DNA from: CBDTTM01 sp965363355
Lineage (GTDB): Bacteria > Bacillota > Negativicutes > Selenomonadales > Selenomonadaceae
DNA: 12,814 nt
Direction of reading: 5' to 3'
Assembly: GCA_965363355.1 (NCBI GenBank)
Contig: CBDTTM010000057.1
Location: forward strand, 1-12,814
This document shows positions 1 to 6,267 of this stretch, one piece after another; the first letter of the stretch is position 1, and every line of letters begins with the position of its first letter. The position numbers and the translations under genes are program-made. Below the pieces are notes generated by a model, which saw nothing but the letters and a program-made list of their open reading frames with translations, searched no databases and was not told where the DNA came from.

Positions 1-495
1 TCCGTTGTTGTATGTTCGATGGAAGGGACAAGACCATTACTTATTGAAATTCAGGCGTTAGTTTCCCCTACAAGTTTTAATATGCCAAGACGTACTACCG
101 TAGGAATTGACTTTAACAGAGTGAATCTTTTATTGGCTGTTCTTGAAAAAAGGGTCCATTTGAGTATTGGAGCCTGCGATGTCTATGTAAAAGTAGCTGG
201 TGGGATAAAAATAGATGAGCCTGCTATTGATTTGGGTTTAAGTGTGGCCTTGGCATCGAGTTTTGGCATCAATATGATTTTACCAAAGTCTATTATCTTC
301 GGTGAAGTGGGGCTATCTGGTGAAGTCAGAGCAGTCAGTCAAGCAGAGGTACGGATCAATGAGGCGATCAAGATGGGATTTGAACACGTAGTTTTGCCAC
401 GCAAAAATCTCGAACGTTTACCGAAGAATCTACCAATAAATCTACATGGTGTGGATAGTGTGAGGGATGCTTTGCGCGTTGTAATTTTGCCTTGA
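1..495 (+). CDS. radA: DNA repair protein RadA, C-terminal part (5' end outside window)
   Basis: This is the last 164 codons of RadA, open from the first base of the window and ending at TGA 493-495. RadA is a RecA-like ATPase that promotes branch migration during homologous recombination. Only the C-terminal Lon-protease-like domain is visible: MEGTRPLLIEIQALV at about residues 7-21 of the fragment is the typical beginning of that domain, and EPAIDLGLSVALASS and FGEVGLSGEVRAV are its usual signatures. In RadA this fold is not a working protease; it serves in oligomerisation and DNA binding. The zinc finger, Walker motifs and KNRFG motif would lie upstream. The ATG at 19 is an internal methionine, because the preceding in-frame codons (SVVVCS) continue the family sequence. 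In B. subtilis radA is the end of the ctsR-mcsA-mcsB-clpC-radA stress operon. Confidence 0.95.
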   Translation, partial: SVVVCSMEGTRPLLIEIQALVSPTSFNMPRRTTVGIDFNRVNLLLAVLEKRVHLSIGACDVYVKVAGGIKIDEPAIDLGLSVALASSFGINMILPKSIIFGEVGLSGEVRAVSQAEVRINEAIKMGFEHVVLPRKNLERLPKNLPINLHGVDSVRDALRVVILP

Positions 496-539
496 AAAAA
501 ATGACTTTCAGAGGTTTTTCATGAATTTGCGATATTTTA

Positions 540-568
540 TTGACAGGGCAAATCTAACGTGATAAAAT
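540..568 (+). promoter_or_regulatory. Candidate sigma-A promoter P1 of carD
   Basis: A perfect -35 box TTGACA (540-545) is followed by a 17-base spacer and TAAAAT (563-568), one mismatch from consensus. Transcription would start near 575, about 67 bases before the carD start codon. It lies just downstream of the radA stop and gives the carD-yacL pair a promoter independent of the upstream operon. Confidence 0.7.
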
Positions 569-594
569 AATGACTTTTATAAACAGCAATAACA

Positions 595-603
595 TGATAT
601 AAT
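595..603 (+). promoter_or_regulatory. Candidate extended -10 promoter P2 of carD
   Basis: TGATATAAT at 595-603 is an extended -10 element: TG, one base, then a perfect TATAAT at 598-603. No good -35 box is seen at the right distance, which extended -10 promoters tolerate. Transcription would start near 610, leaving a short leader that still contains the carD Shine-Dalgarno site at 629-636. Confidence 0.5.
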
Positions 604-641
604 GGGAATATGTCTTAAGCTAAAATTTGGGAGGTGTTTCT

Positions 642-1136
642 TTGCTTAACATAGGTGATAAGGTCGTATACCCAATGCATGGTGCTGGTGTTGTTTCAGG
701 GGTGGAGCAATGCGAAGTCATGGGCGAAAACAAGTCGTATTATGTGTTGAAAATGCCCTTGGGAAACATGAAAGTCATGATTCCTACAGATAATGTAGGC
801 AGCATTGGTTTAAGGGACGTTATACCGCAGGCTGACGTTGTAAAGGTGGAGCATGTGTTGCAAAGTGCGCCAGAACATGTAGGCGGAAGCTGGAATAAAC
901 GGTTCAATGTAAACCTTGTGAAAATAAAAAGTGGTGATATCTGTGATGTTGCTGCCGTTGTTAGAAACTTGATTTTACAAGATCGTTTCAAAAAGATTTC
1001 TACGGGCGAACGACGTTTGCTTGATGTCGCAAAACAGATTTTGATCAGTGAGCTTGTTTATGCTTGTGAAAAAGATCCGGAAGACATTGAGCAGTGGCTG
1101 TATCATTTACTTGATGCCAATTTGTTGGAAAGTTAA
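642..1136 (+). CDS. CarD family transcriptional regulator
   Basis: This 164-residue protein belongs to the CarD/CdnL family, which binds the RNA polymerase beta subunit and stabilises open promoter complexes, often at rRNA and housekeeping promoters. The N-terminal 60 residues form the RNA-polymerase-interacting domain shared with TRCF/Mfd: LNIGDKVVYPMHGAGVV is the family hallmark. The rest (about 65-164) is the expected helical DNA-contacting domain. I place the start at TTG 642 because GGGAGGTG at 629-636 is an excellent ribosome binding site five bases upstream; an in-frame TTG at 627 overlaps that site and is unlikely. The gene has two candidate promoters and is followed 82 bases later by yacL, with no strong terminator between. 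It occupies the position held by disA in B. subtilis. The family assignment is firm; the exact regulon cannot be inferred. Confidence 0.93.
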   Translation: MLNIGDKVVYPMHGAGVVSGVEQCEVMGENKSYYVLKMPLGNMKVMIPTDNVGSIGLRDVIPQADVVKVEHVLQSAPEHVGGSWNKRFNVNLVKIKSGDICDVAAVVRNLILQDRFKKISTGERRLLDVAKQILISELVYACEKDPEDIEQWLYHLLDANLLES

Positions 1137-1145
1137 GAAGTACAG

Positions 1146-1186
1146 GTAGGTAGATGGGTTTGCCTCGTGCAATCTGATCTGCCTGC
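1146..1186 (+). other. Imperfect hairpin in the carD-yacL intergenic region
   Basis: Bases 1148-1155 (AGGTAGAT) can pair with 1177-1184 (ATCTGCCT) with one G-U wobble, and two further pairs extend the stem to 1146/1186. The loop is 21 bases. Only a broken T-rich stretch follows, so I do not call it a terminator. It sits 16 bases upstream of the yacL ribosome binding site and could modulate translation or partially attenuate transcription; both roles are inference. Confidence 0.35.
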
Positions 1187-1218
1187 ATATATTTTGTTCA
1201 AGAGGAGGCGAAAGTGTA

Positions 1219-2358
1219 TTGTTAGATAAAGTTTTACGTTTTTTGATTACTGCTTTAATGGCAATTTTTGGTGTTGTTTTAATACGCTTGGCAAATCCAT
1301 TGCTGACTATAATGATTAACTCAGAGCTTTTGGATATTGATATGGGAATTTTGGGCATGACAATGACGAATCTTGTATCTATTTTGTTAGGTCTTCTAGT
1401 AGGTGGAGGGATAGGCTTTTTGATTTCTCCGTATCTTATAAAAAAATTATTGAAGTTTTCTGTATGGGTGGAGAGTCAGCTTAATAAAATGCCGATTCAT
1501 GATGTTATTGCAGGGGCTTGTGGACTGGCAATCGGACTTATTATTGCAAATTTATTAGGGGTAGCTTTTTCAAGAGTCCCAATTGTAGGGGATTATATTC
1601 CGGTTGTATTCAGTATTGTATTAGGGTATCTAGGAATTCACATTACGATAAAGAAACGCAAAGAAATTACGGGATTATTCGATTTTATCCCTCGATTGAT
1701 AAAAGATTCTGCAAAGAACAAAGAGGCGGCTGCTCCTGCTCCGATAGAGGAAGCCCCTTCAAAGCCACTTTATAAGCTGCTTGATACGAGTGTTATTATC
1801 GACGGGCGGATTGCAGATATTTGTCAAAGTGGATTTATTGAAGGCACGATATTGATTCCGGTGTTTGTTTTGGAAGAACTGCAGCATATTGCTGATTCTT
1901 CAGACTTACTAAAGCGTACACGTGGACGAAGAGGCCTTGATATATTAAAGCGGATTCAGACTGAGTTTGATATGTTTGTGGAAATCGATAGCCGTGATTT
2001 TGATGACATTACAGAGGTAGACTCCAAACTTATTCGATTGGGTAAGCTTGTTGGCGGCAAAATCATAACCAACGATTATAACCTCAATAAAGTAGCAGAT
2101 CTTCAGGGCGTTCCTGTTTTGAACATCAATGAACTATCGAATGCAGTCAAGCCTGTTGTAATTCCGGGTGAAACGATGATGGCTATGGTTGTGAAGGAAG
2201 GAAAAGAACAGGGCCAAGGGGTGGCATATCTCGATGATGGTACGATGATTGTCGTAGAAGGGGGCCGCCGCTATATCAATACGAATTTAGAAGTGCTTGT
2301 CACTTCTGTTTTACAAACGGCAGCGGGACGCATGATTTTTGCTAAACCAAAACCTTGA
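1219..2358 (+). CDS. yacL: YacL-type membrane protein with PIN and TRAM domains
   Basis: This 379-residue protein matches the YacL family (B. subtilis YacL about 366 residues). Four hydrophobic segments are visible at about 5-25, 50-70, 96-117 and 122-144, followed by a charged, Ala/Pro-rich linker (about 145-182). The PIN nuclease-like domain at about 183-310 keeps the acidic residues expected for metal binding: D189 (LLDTS), E219/E220 (VLEEL), D268 (EVDSKL) and D286 (TNDYN). A C-terminal TRAM domain (about 313-377), a presumed RNA-binding fold, follows. The likely location is the membrane with PIN-TRAM in the cytoplasm. Physiological substrates are unknown; an endoribonuclease role is inferred from the intact active site. 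The TTG start has AGGAGG at 1203-1208 ten bases upstream. It is probably cotranscribed with carD and is followed by a terminator. Confidence 0.93.
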   Translation: MLDKVLRFLITALMAIFGVVLIRLANPLLTIMINSELLDIDMGILGMTMTNLVSILLGLLVGGGIGFLISPYLIKKLLKFSVWVESQLNKMPIHDVIAGACGLAIGLIIANLLGVAFSRVPIVGDYIPVVFSIVLGYLGIHITIKKRKEITGLFDFIPRLIKDSAKNKEAAAPAPIEEAPSKPLYKLLDTSVIIDGRIADICQSGFIEGTILIPVFVLEELQHIADSSDLLKRTRGRRGLDILKRIQTEFDMFVEIDSRDFDDITEVDSKLIRLGKLVGGKIITNDYNLNKVADLQGVPVLNINELSNAVKPVVIPGETMMAMVVKEGKEQGQGVAYLDDGTMIVVEGGRRYINTNLEVLVTSVLQTAAGRMIFAKPKP

Positions 2359-2379
2359 TCAACTAAAAAGCGTGATTTG

Positions 2380-2407
2380 AGAGCTGCGGATTTCCGCAGC
2401 TCTTTTT
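2380..2407 (+). terminator. Intrinsic terminator after yacL
   Basis: Left arm 2380-2390 (AGAGCTGCGGA) is fully complementary to 2393-2403. In practice the innermost pair opens, giving a GC-rich stem with a tetraloop. Five T residues (2403-2407) follow. It begins 21 bases after the yacL stop and separates the carD-yacL unit from ispD. Confidence 0.9.
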
Positions 2408-2423
2408 GTGGAGGGGCTTTTCA

Positions 2424-2451
2424 TTTTGAAGCTCTTTGTGTATGATATAAA
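2424..2451 (+). promoter_or_regulatory. Candidate promoter of ispD-ispF
   Basis: An extended -10 element TGATATAAA lies at 2443-2451 (TG at 2443, TATAAA at 2446-2451). A weak -35-like TTTTGA at 2424-2429 is 16 bases upstream. It falls directly after the yacL terminator and about 35 bases before the ispD start, where a promoter is needed. Confidence 0.55.
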
Positions 2452-2485
2452 GACGAAGGATTTTTAAAGGGGCGATAGGATCATT

Positions 2486-3247
2486 ATGATAACTGCAATA
2501 TTTCCAGCGGCAGGGCAGGGGCGGCGGATGAAAGCTAGTATAAACAAAGTTTTTTTGGAGCTTTGTGGCAAGCCGATATTGGTCCATACTTTGCTGGCTT
2601 TTTCTCGTTGTGCGCTGATCGATCAGTTGATTGTTGTGGTAGGTAAAGATGAGATAAATTTTGTAAAGGCTGCGTTGAAGGTCGTTCCGGGACTCAAGCC
2701 ATATAAGGTTGTTGCTGGAGCTGAGGAGAGACAGTATTCGATTTATAATGGATTGGCGCATGTCGCACCGCAGTCGGATGTCGTATTAGTCCACGATGCA
2801 GCTCGCCCGCTGATTTCAACGGCGTTGATTGAAGCTGTAGCCAATGAGGCTCTGCACAGTGGAGCGGCTATTGCAGCGGTTCCAGTAAAAGACACCATTA
2901 AAGTAGTTGATGAAGACAAAACGGTTACAAAGACGCCGGCGCGGAGTAGTTTATGGGCGGTGCAGACGCCACAAGGCTTCCAAAGAGAACTATTGGTACA
3001 AGCTTATCAAAAAGCCCAACAGGATGGATTTTTAGGAACGGATGATTCCAGTCTGGTTGAACGAATGGGAATTCCGGTTAAAGTAGTCAAGGGCGAGTAT
3101 CAAAATGTCAAATTGACGACACCTGAAGATTTGTTTATTGCTGAGGCATTTTTACGTGAAAAAACAGAAGAAAAAATAAAGACTTTGCCAGCAACTGTAT
3201 CCGCGGCAGTGTCTGGGATGAAAGATAAATTATTTAAGAAGAGGTAA
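2486..3247 (+). CDS. ispD: 2-C-methyl-D-erythritol 4-phosphate cytidylyltransferase
   Basis: IspD transfers CMP from CTP to 2-C-methyl-D-erythritol 4-phosphate, the third step of the MEP route to isoprenoid precursors, in the cytoplasm. The CTP-binding loop is at residues 8-15 (AAGQGRRM) with catalytic-type R14 and K21. Further family motifs are GAEERQYSIYNGL (78-90), VHDAARPLI (102-110), PVKDTIK (133-139), VQTPQGF (159-165) and TDDSSLVE (185-192). The enzyme proper ends near residue 224; a Lys/Glu-rich tail of about 29 residues follows, making the protein 253 residues against about 230 usually. The ATG at 2486 has weak purine-rich sites at 2466-2472 and 2476-2480 upstream. It is followed after four bases by ispF, its usual pathway partner, and the two genes are separate rather than fused. 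Confidence 0.96.
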   Translation: MITAIFPAAGQGRRMKASINKVFLELCGKPILVHTLLAFSRCALIDQLIVVVGKDEINFVKAALKVVPGLKPYKVVAGAEERQYSIYNGLAHVAPQSDVVLVHDAARPLISTALIEAVANEALHSGAAIAAVPVKDTIKVVDEDKTVTKTPARSSLWAVQTPQGFQRELLVQAYQKAQQDGFLGTDDSSLVERMGIPVKVVKGEYQNVKLTTPEDLFIAEAFLREKTEEKIKTLPATVSAAVSGMKDKLFKKR

Positions 3248-3251
3248 TGTT

Positions 3252-3728
3252 ATGACGAGGTTTGGAATGGGTTATGATGTACATAAATTAGTGAAAGAGC
3301 GTCAGCTCATTTTAGGCGGGGTGACCATTGAGTATCCATTGGGGCTTTTAGGACATTCAGATGCAGATGTTCTCTTGCATGCAATTGCGGATGCGCTTTT
3401 AGGCGCAGCAGCTCTTGGCGATATAGGTAGACATTTTCCGGATACTGATCCGGCTTATTGCGGGATATCAAGCATCGTGCTTTTAAAAAGAGTAGGGGAA
3501 CTTCTCGAACAGAAGGGCTATCAGATCGGTAATATCGATGCGACTATCGTAGCGCAAGCGCCTAAACTGGCACCCTATATTTTACAGATGAACCACAATA
3601 TAGCTGAAACTTTGGGCCTGACAGAAGACCAAGTCAACGTAAAGGCGACGACTGAGGAAAAACTTGGCTTTACTGGGGCGCAAGAGGGCATGTCTGCTTA
3701 TGCGGTTGTCGGTATCGAACATAAATAA
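3252..3728 (+). CDS. ispF: 2-C-methyl-D-erythritol 2,4-cyclodiphosphate synthase
   Basis: IspF converts CDP-methylerythritol 2-phosphate to methylerythritol 2,4-cyclodiphosphate with release of CMP, two steps after IspD. The 158-residue length is standard for this homotrimeric enzyme. The zinc ligands are visible as D9 and H11 (GYDVHKL) and H43 (LLHAIADALLGA). LGHSDADV (34-40 region), GDIGRHFPDTD (56-66) and KATTEEKLGFTG near residue 130 are family signatures. GAGG at 3241-3244 is a good ribosome binding site for the ATG at 3252 and overlaps the end of ispD, so translation is probably coupled. The downstream gene gltX has its own candidate promoter. Confidence 0.97.
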   Translation: MTRFGMGYDVHKLVKERQLILGGVTIEYPLGLLGHSDADVLLHAIADALLGAAALGDIGRHFPDTDPAYCGISSIVLLKRVGELLEQKGYQIGNIDATIVAQAPKLAPYILQMNHNIAETLGLTEDQVNVKATTEEKLGFTGAQEGMSAYAVVGIEHK

Positions 3729-3731
3729 TAA

Positions 3732-3760
3732 TTGTCGATTTTACTGTTTTCTGCTAAAAT
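3732..3760 (+). promoter_or_regulatory. Candidate promoter of gltX
   Basis: TTGTCG (3732-3737), a 17-base spacer and TAAAAT (3755-3760), with TG at 3752-3753 giving an extended -10. It begins four bases after the ispF stop. Transcription would start near 3767, leaving a short leader with the GGAGGGG ribosome binding site at 3780-3786. It may also be the main promoter feeding the T-box leader downstream. Confidence 0.65.
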
Positions 3761-3794
3761 AGAAATTATATGAAATTTTGGAGGGGAAAAATAG

Positions 3795-5267
3795 ATGTCA
3801 GAACAAATCAGAGTTCGGTTCGCACCGAGTCCAACCGGACCATTTCATATTGGCGGTGCACGCAGCGCCTTGTTTAATTGGCTTTTAGCTAGAAAGTATC
3901 CAGAAGGTAAATTCATTTTGCGAATTGAAGATACAGACCGGGTGCGCTCGACGAGAGAATCGGAAGAAAACATTAAAGCTGCACTTAAGTGGCTTGGTAT
4001 GGACTGGGATGAAGGCATTGATGTTGGCGGAGAATACGGGCCATACCGTCAGACGGAACGCCTTTCTATTTACAAAGAATATACGGATAAGCTTTTGGCA
4101 GAAGAAAAAGCTTATTACTGCTATTGCAGCGAAGAAGAAATTGAAGCGGAGCGCGCAGCTTTAAGGGCAAAAAATGAAATGCCGATTTATCAGGGGCATT
4201 GCCGCCACTTGACGGATGAACAAAAGGCAGCGTATGAAGCTGAAGGCCGTAAACCAGTCATTCGTTTCCGTACGCCGGAAAATCAACAAGTGTGCTTTAA
4301 AGATTTGGTTCGAGGCGATATGTGCTTTGAATCGAGCGGTATTGGGGATTTTGTCATTGTGAAAGCCGATGGCATGCCAGTTTACAACTATGCAGTAGTT
4401 CTTGATGATGCATTGATGCGCATTACGCACGTTATTCGTGCGGAAGAACATTTATCGAATACACCGCGACAGGTTGTTTTGTATGAAGCTTTGGGCTTGC
4501 CAGTGCCATCTTTTGGACACATTTCATTGATTTTGGGCAAGGATCATACAAAGATGAGCAAACGCCATGGCGCAACATCTGTCGATCAGTATCGTCGTTT
4601 GGGGTATTTGCCAGAGGCTTTGGTCAATTTTTTGGCTTTGATGGGCTGGGCTCCGCAAGATGAAAAAGAAATCTTTTCGAAAGAAGAGCTGATCGAAGCT
4701 TTTTCGATGGATCATGTGGCTAAAAATCCAGCAGTTTTTGAAATTGACAAGCTCAATTGGATTAATGCACATTATATGAAAAAAGCGAAACCAGAACAGA
4801 TTACATTGTTAGCAGTTCCACATTTGGTGGAAAAAGGATATATTTCAGGACCGCTCAATGAAGCGGAAATGAAAAATTTAGTTGATTTTGTTTCTGTTAT
4901 TCAGGACCAATTAAGTTATGCGGCTCAGGTTGCTGATTTTGCTGATATCTATTTTAAAGATGATGTAGCTATCGAAAATGATGAAGCCCGCGAAACTTTG
5001 CTTGATGAAACTGCGCCGGCTGTAGTTGGACAGTTTAAAGAAAGCTTAAATGCTTTGGCTGTTGTGGATGCAGCAAATGTTCAGCCTATCTTCAAGGCAA
5101 TAACAAAGGGACTGAAGGTTAAAGGCCAAAAGGTCTATATGCCGCTTCGTGTTGCTATTACAGGCCAGATGCATGGGCCTGATTTGGCGAGAATCATTGA
5201 AGTTCTTGGCCGCGATCGCGTACTTGGAAGAATTGATGCGACGATGAAGGCTGCACAAGAAAATTAA
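3795..5267 (+). CDS. gltX: Glutamyl-tRNA synthetase
   Basis: GltX charges tRNA-Glu with glutamate using ATP; it is a 490-residue class I synthetase with a Rossmann catalytic domain and an all-helical C-terminal anticodon-binding part. The HIGH-type motif is FAPSPTGPFHIGGARSALFN (about 9-28), with DTDRVRSTRES at 46-56. The KMSKS loop appears as KMSKR at 253-257. A likely structural zinc site of the E. coli type is visible as C109, C111, C136 and H138 (CYC ... CRH). Whether the enzyme is discriminating or also makes Glu-tRNA-Gln for amidation by GatCAB cannot be decided here, since no gat genes are in view. The ATG at 3795 has GGAGGGG at 3780-3786. It is followed within nine bases by a tRNA-Cys T-box leader and cysE-cysS, the arrangement known from B. 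subtilis. Confidence 0.98.
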   Translation: MSEQIRVRFAPSPTGPFHIGGARSALFNWLLARKYPEGKFILRIEDTDRVRSTRESEENIKAALKWLGMDWDEGIDVGGEYGPYRQTERLSIYKEYTDKLLAEEKAYYCYCSEEEIEAERAALRAKNEMPIYQGHCRHLTDEQKAAYEAEGRKPVIRFRTPENQQVCFKDLVRGDMCFESSGIGDFVIVKADGMPVYNYAVVLDDALMRITHVIRAEEHLSNTPRQVVLYEALGLPVPSFGHISLILGKDHTKMSKRHGATSVDQYRRLGYLPEALVNFLALMGWAPQDEKEIFSKEELIEAFSMDHVAKNPAVFEIDKLNWINAHYMKKAKPEQITLLAVPHLVEKGYISGPLNEAEMKNLVDFVSVIQDQLSYAAQVADFADIYFKDDVAIENDEARETLLDETAPAVVGQFKESLNALAVVDAANVQPIFKAITKGLKVKGQKVYMPLRVAITGQMHGPDLARIIEVLGRDRVLGRIDATMKAAQEN

Positions 5268-5275
5268 TACATAAA

Positions 5276-5504
5276 AGCGAAGAACGGGAAAGTACATGGG
5301 ATTTTACTCTTCAGAGAGGCTGGAAGTGCTGTGAACAGCTGAGTGAAACTGCATGGAAGTGCACCCGGGAGCTGCCAAGCTGAATTTTTAGGCGTGGCCG
5401 TAAGCAGGCGTTAACTGTATTGAGTGAGATGAGAAATCATCTAAACAGAGTGGAACCACGGGCCTGCGTCTCTGCATTGAGATGCGGGCTCTTTCTGTTT
5501 GTTT
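5276..5504 (+). promoter_or_regulatory. T-box leader responding to tRNA-Cys, upstream of cysE-cysS
   Basis: All parts of a T-box riboswitch are present. Stem I starts around 5276-5278 and pairs with 5371-5373. Within it CGGG 5285-5288 pairs with CCCG 5364-5367, and AGTA 5291-5294 faces GAA 5356-5358, the usual specifier-loop S-turn. The specifier is then TGC (Cys) at 5360-5362, followed by A. The AG-bulge sequence CAGAGAG is at 5312-5318. Stem III is a perfect AGATGA-GAAA-TCATCT hairpin at 5427-5442. The T-box sequence is at 5444-5461; its bulge TGGA (5451-5454) would pair with UCCA, fitting the U73 discriminator of tRNA-Cys. Antiterminator pairs are 5446-5450 with 5470-5474 and 5458-5460 with 5467-5469, exclusive with the terminator. 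Uncharged tRNA-Cys is expected to permit read-through into cysE and cysS. Confidence 0.95.
5460..5504 (+). terminator. T-box-controlled terminator before cysE
   Basis: The 13-base left arm 5460-5472 pairs with 5479-5491 around a six-base loop, with two G-U wobbles. A broken T-rich tract follows (5492-5504, interrupted by C and G). The left arm shares bases with the antiterminator helices, so the two structures exclude each other. Confidence 0.88.
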
Positions 5505-5520
5505 GGGGAGGAGGAGCACT

Positions 5521-6267
5521 GTGAAAATTATTTCCCAGTTTAAAAAAGATATTCGTGTGGTATTTGAACGAGATCCTGCAGCGAGAAGTGTTTGGGAGGT
5601 TATTTTTTGTTATCAGGGACTGCATGCAATATGGCTGCATCGTTTATCACATTCTCTATATAAAAGGGGATGGATACTGCTGCCAAGAGTCATTTCCAAT
5701 ATAGGCAGGTTTTTGACCGGGGTTGAAATTCATCCAGGAGCGACGATTGGCGAAGGTCTGTTCATTGACCATGGTACGGGAATTGTCATTGGTGAAACGG
5801 CAGAAATAGGCAAGAATGTCACCTTGTATCAAGGGGTTACATTAGGCGGAACGGGCAAAGAAAAGGGGAAACGTCACCCAACTGTTGGCAATAATGTAGT
5901 CATAGCTTCAGGGGCGAAGGTACTCGGATCTTTTTCTGTTGGCGACCATGCTAAAATCGGTGCAGGCTCAGTTGTACTCAAAGAGGTGCCATCTTATTCA
6001 ACCGTTGTTGGTATCCCCGGCAAAGTGGTTTTGATGCGAGGCGAAAAAATAGGTGCACAGAGCAAAGAAAAAGAGCGGCGCGAAATCCTGTTTGATGATA
6101 AAATAAAAGAGATTGAAGACGAAAAAGATGTTGATTTAGCACATGATAATTTACCGGATCCGGATTCAGAGATGATGATGTGCTTGCTTAAGAATATGCA
6201 ACGCCTGGAAGAAAAGGTTGAGAAGTTAGAAAAGGAGTTGGCAAGTAAAGATGATAAAAGTTTATAA
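5521..6267 (+). CDS. cysE: Serine O-acetyltransferase
   Basis: CysE makes O-acetylserine from serine and acetyl-CoA, the entry step of cysteine biosynthesis. It is the short EpsC-type enzyme: a helical N-terminal part (about 1-65) and a left-handed parallel beta-helix of hexapeptide repeats (about 68-185). Catalytic-type residues are D83-H84 (FIDHGTG) and H119 (GKRHP), with the GGTGKEKG acetyl-CoA loop at 109-116. I choose GTG 5521 because AGGAGGAG at 5509-5516 lies just upstream; an in-frame ATG at 5482 sits inside the terminator hairpin. The protein is 248 residues against about 217 in B. subtilis. The extra C-terminal part, roughly 187-248, is highly charged and its last 35 residues look like a coiled coil (LEEKVEKLEKEL). 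The gene overlaps cysS by 17 bases and is controlled by the T-box. Confidence 0.96.
   Translation: MKIISQFKKDIRVVFERDPAARSVWEVIFCYQGLHAIWLHRLSHSLYKRGWILLPRVISNIGRFLTGVEIHPGATIGEGLFIDHGTGIVIGETAEIGKNVTLYQGVTLGGTGKEKGKRHPTVGNNVVIASGAKVLGSFSVGDHAKIGAGSVVLKEVPSYSTVVGIPGKVVLMRGEKIGAQSKEKERREILFDDKIKEIEDEKDVDLAHDNLPDPDSEMMMCLLKNMQRLEEKVEKLEKELASKDDKSL

Noticed and set aside
521..562. A 13-residue open frame starting at ATG 521 with AGAGG six bases upstream, in the radA-carD gap
   Set aside because: It overlaps the -35 and spacer of the carD promoter, could only be translated from radA read-through, and has no recognisable sequence. A chance start is more likely.
1518..1775. Plus-strand frame of 85 codons inside yacL
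   Set aside because: It is an out-of-frame shadow of the YacL membrane and linker region, with no ribosome binding site and a composition unlike a real protein.
5350..5352. First TGC in the stem I 3' strand as the specifier codon
   Set aside because: The CGGG/CCCG stem and the AGTA/GAA S-turn geometry place the specifier at 5360-5362. Both triplets encode Cys, so the conclusion on tRNA identity does not change.
5482..5520. In-frame ATG upstream of cysE at 5482
   Set aside because: It lies inside the right arm of the T-box terminator, has no ribosome binding site, and the added residues do not resemble serine acetyltransferase. GTG 5521 has AGGAGGAG just upstream.
6251..6267. Possible cysE-cysS frameshift fusion because of the 17-base overlap
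   Set aside because: Both proteins are complete with normal ends and starts, and no slippery sequence is seen. This is an ordinary overlapping operon junction.
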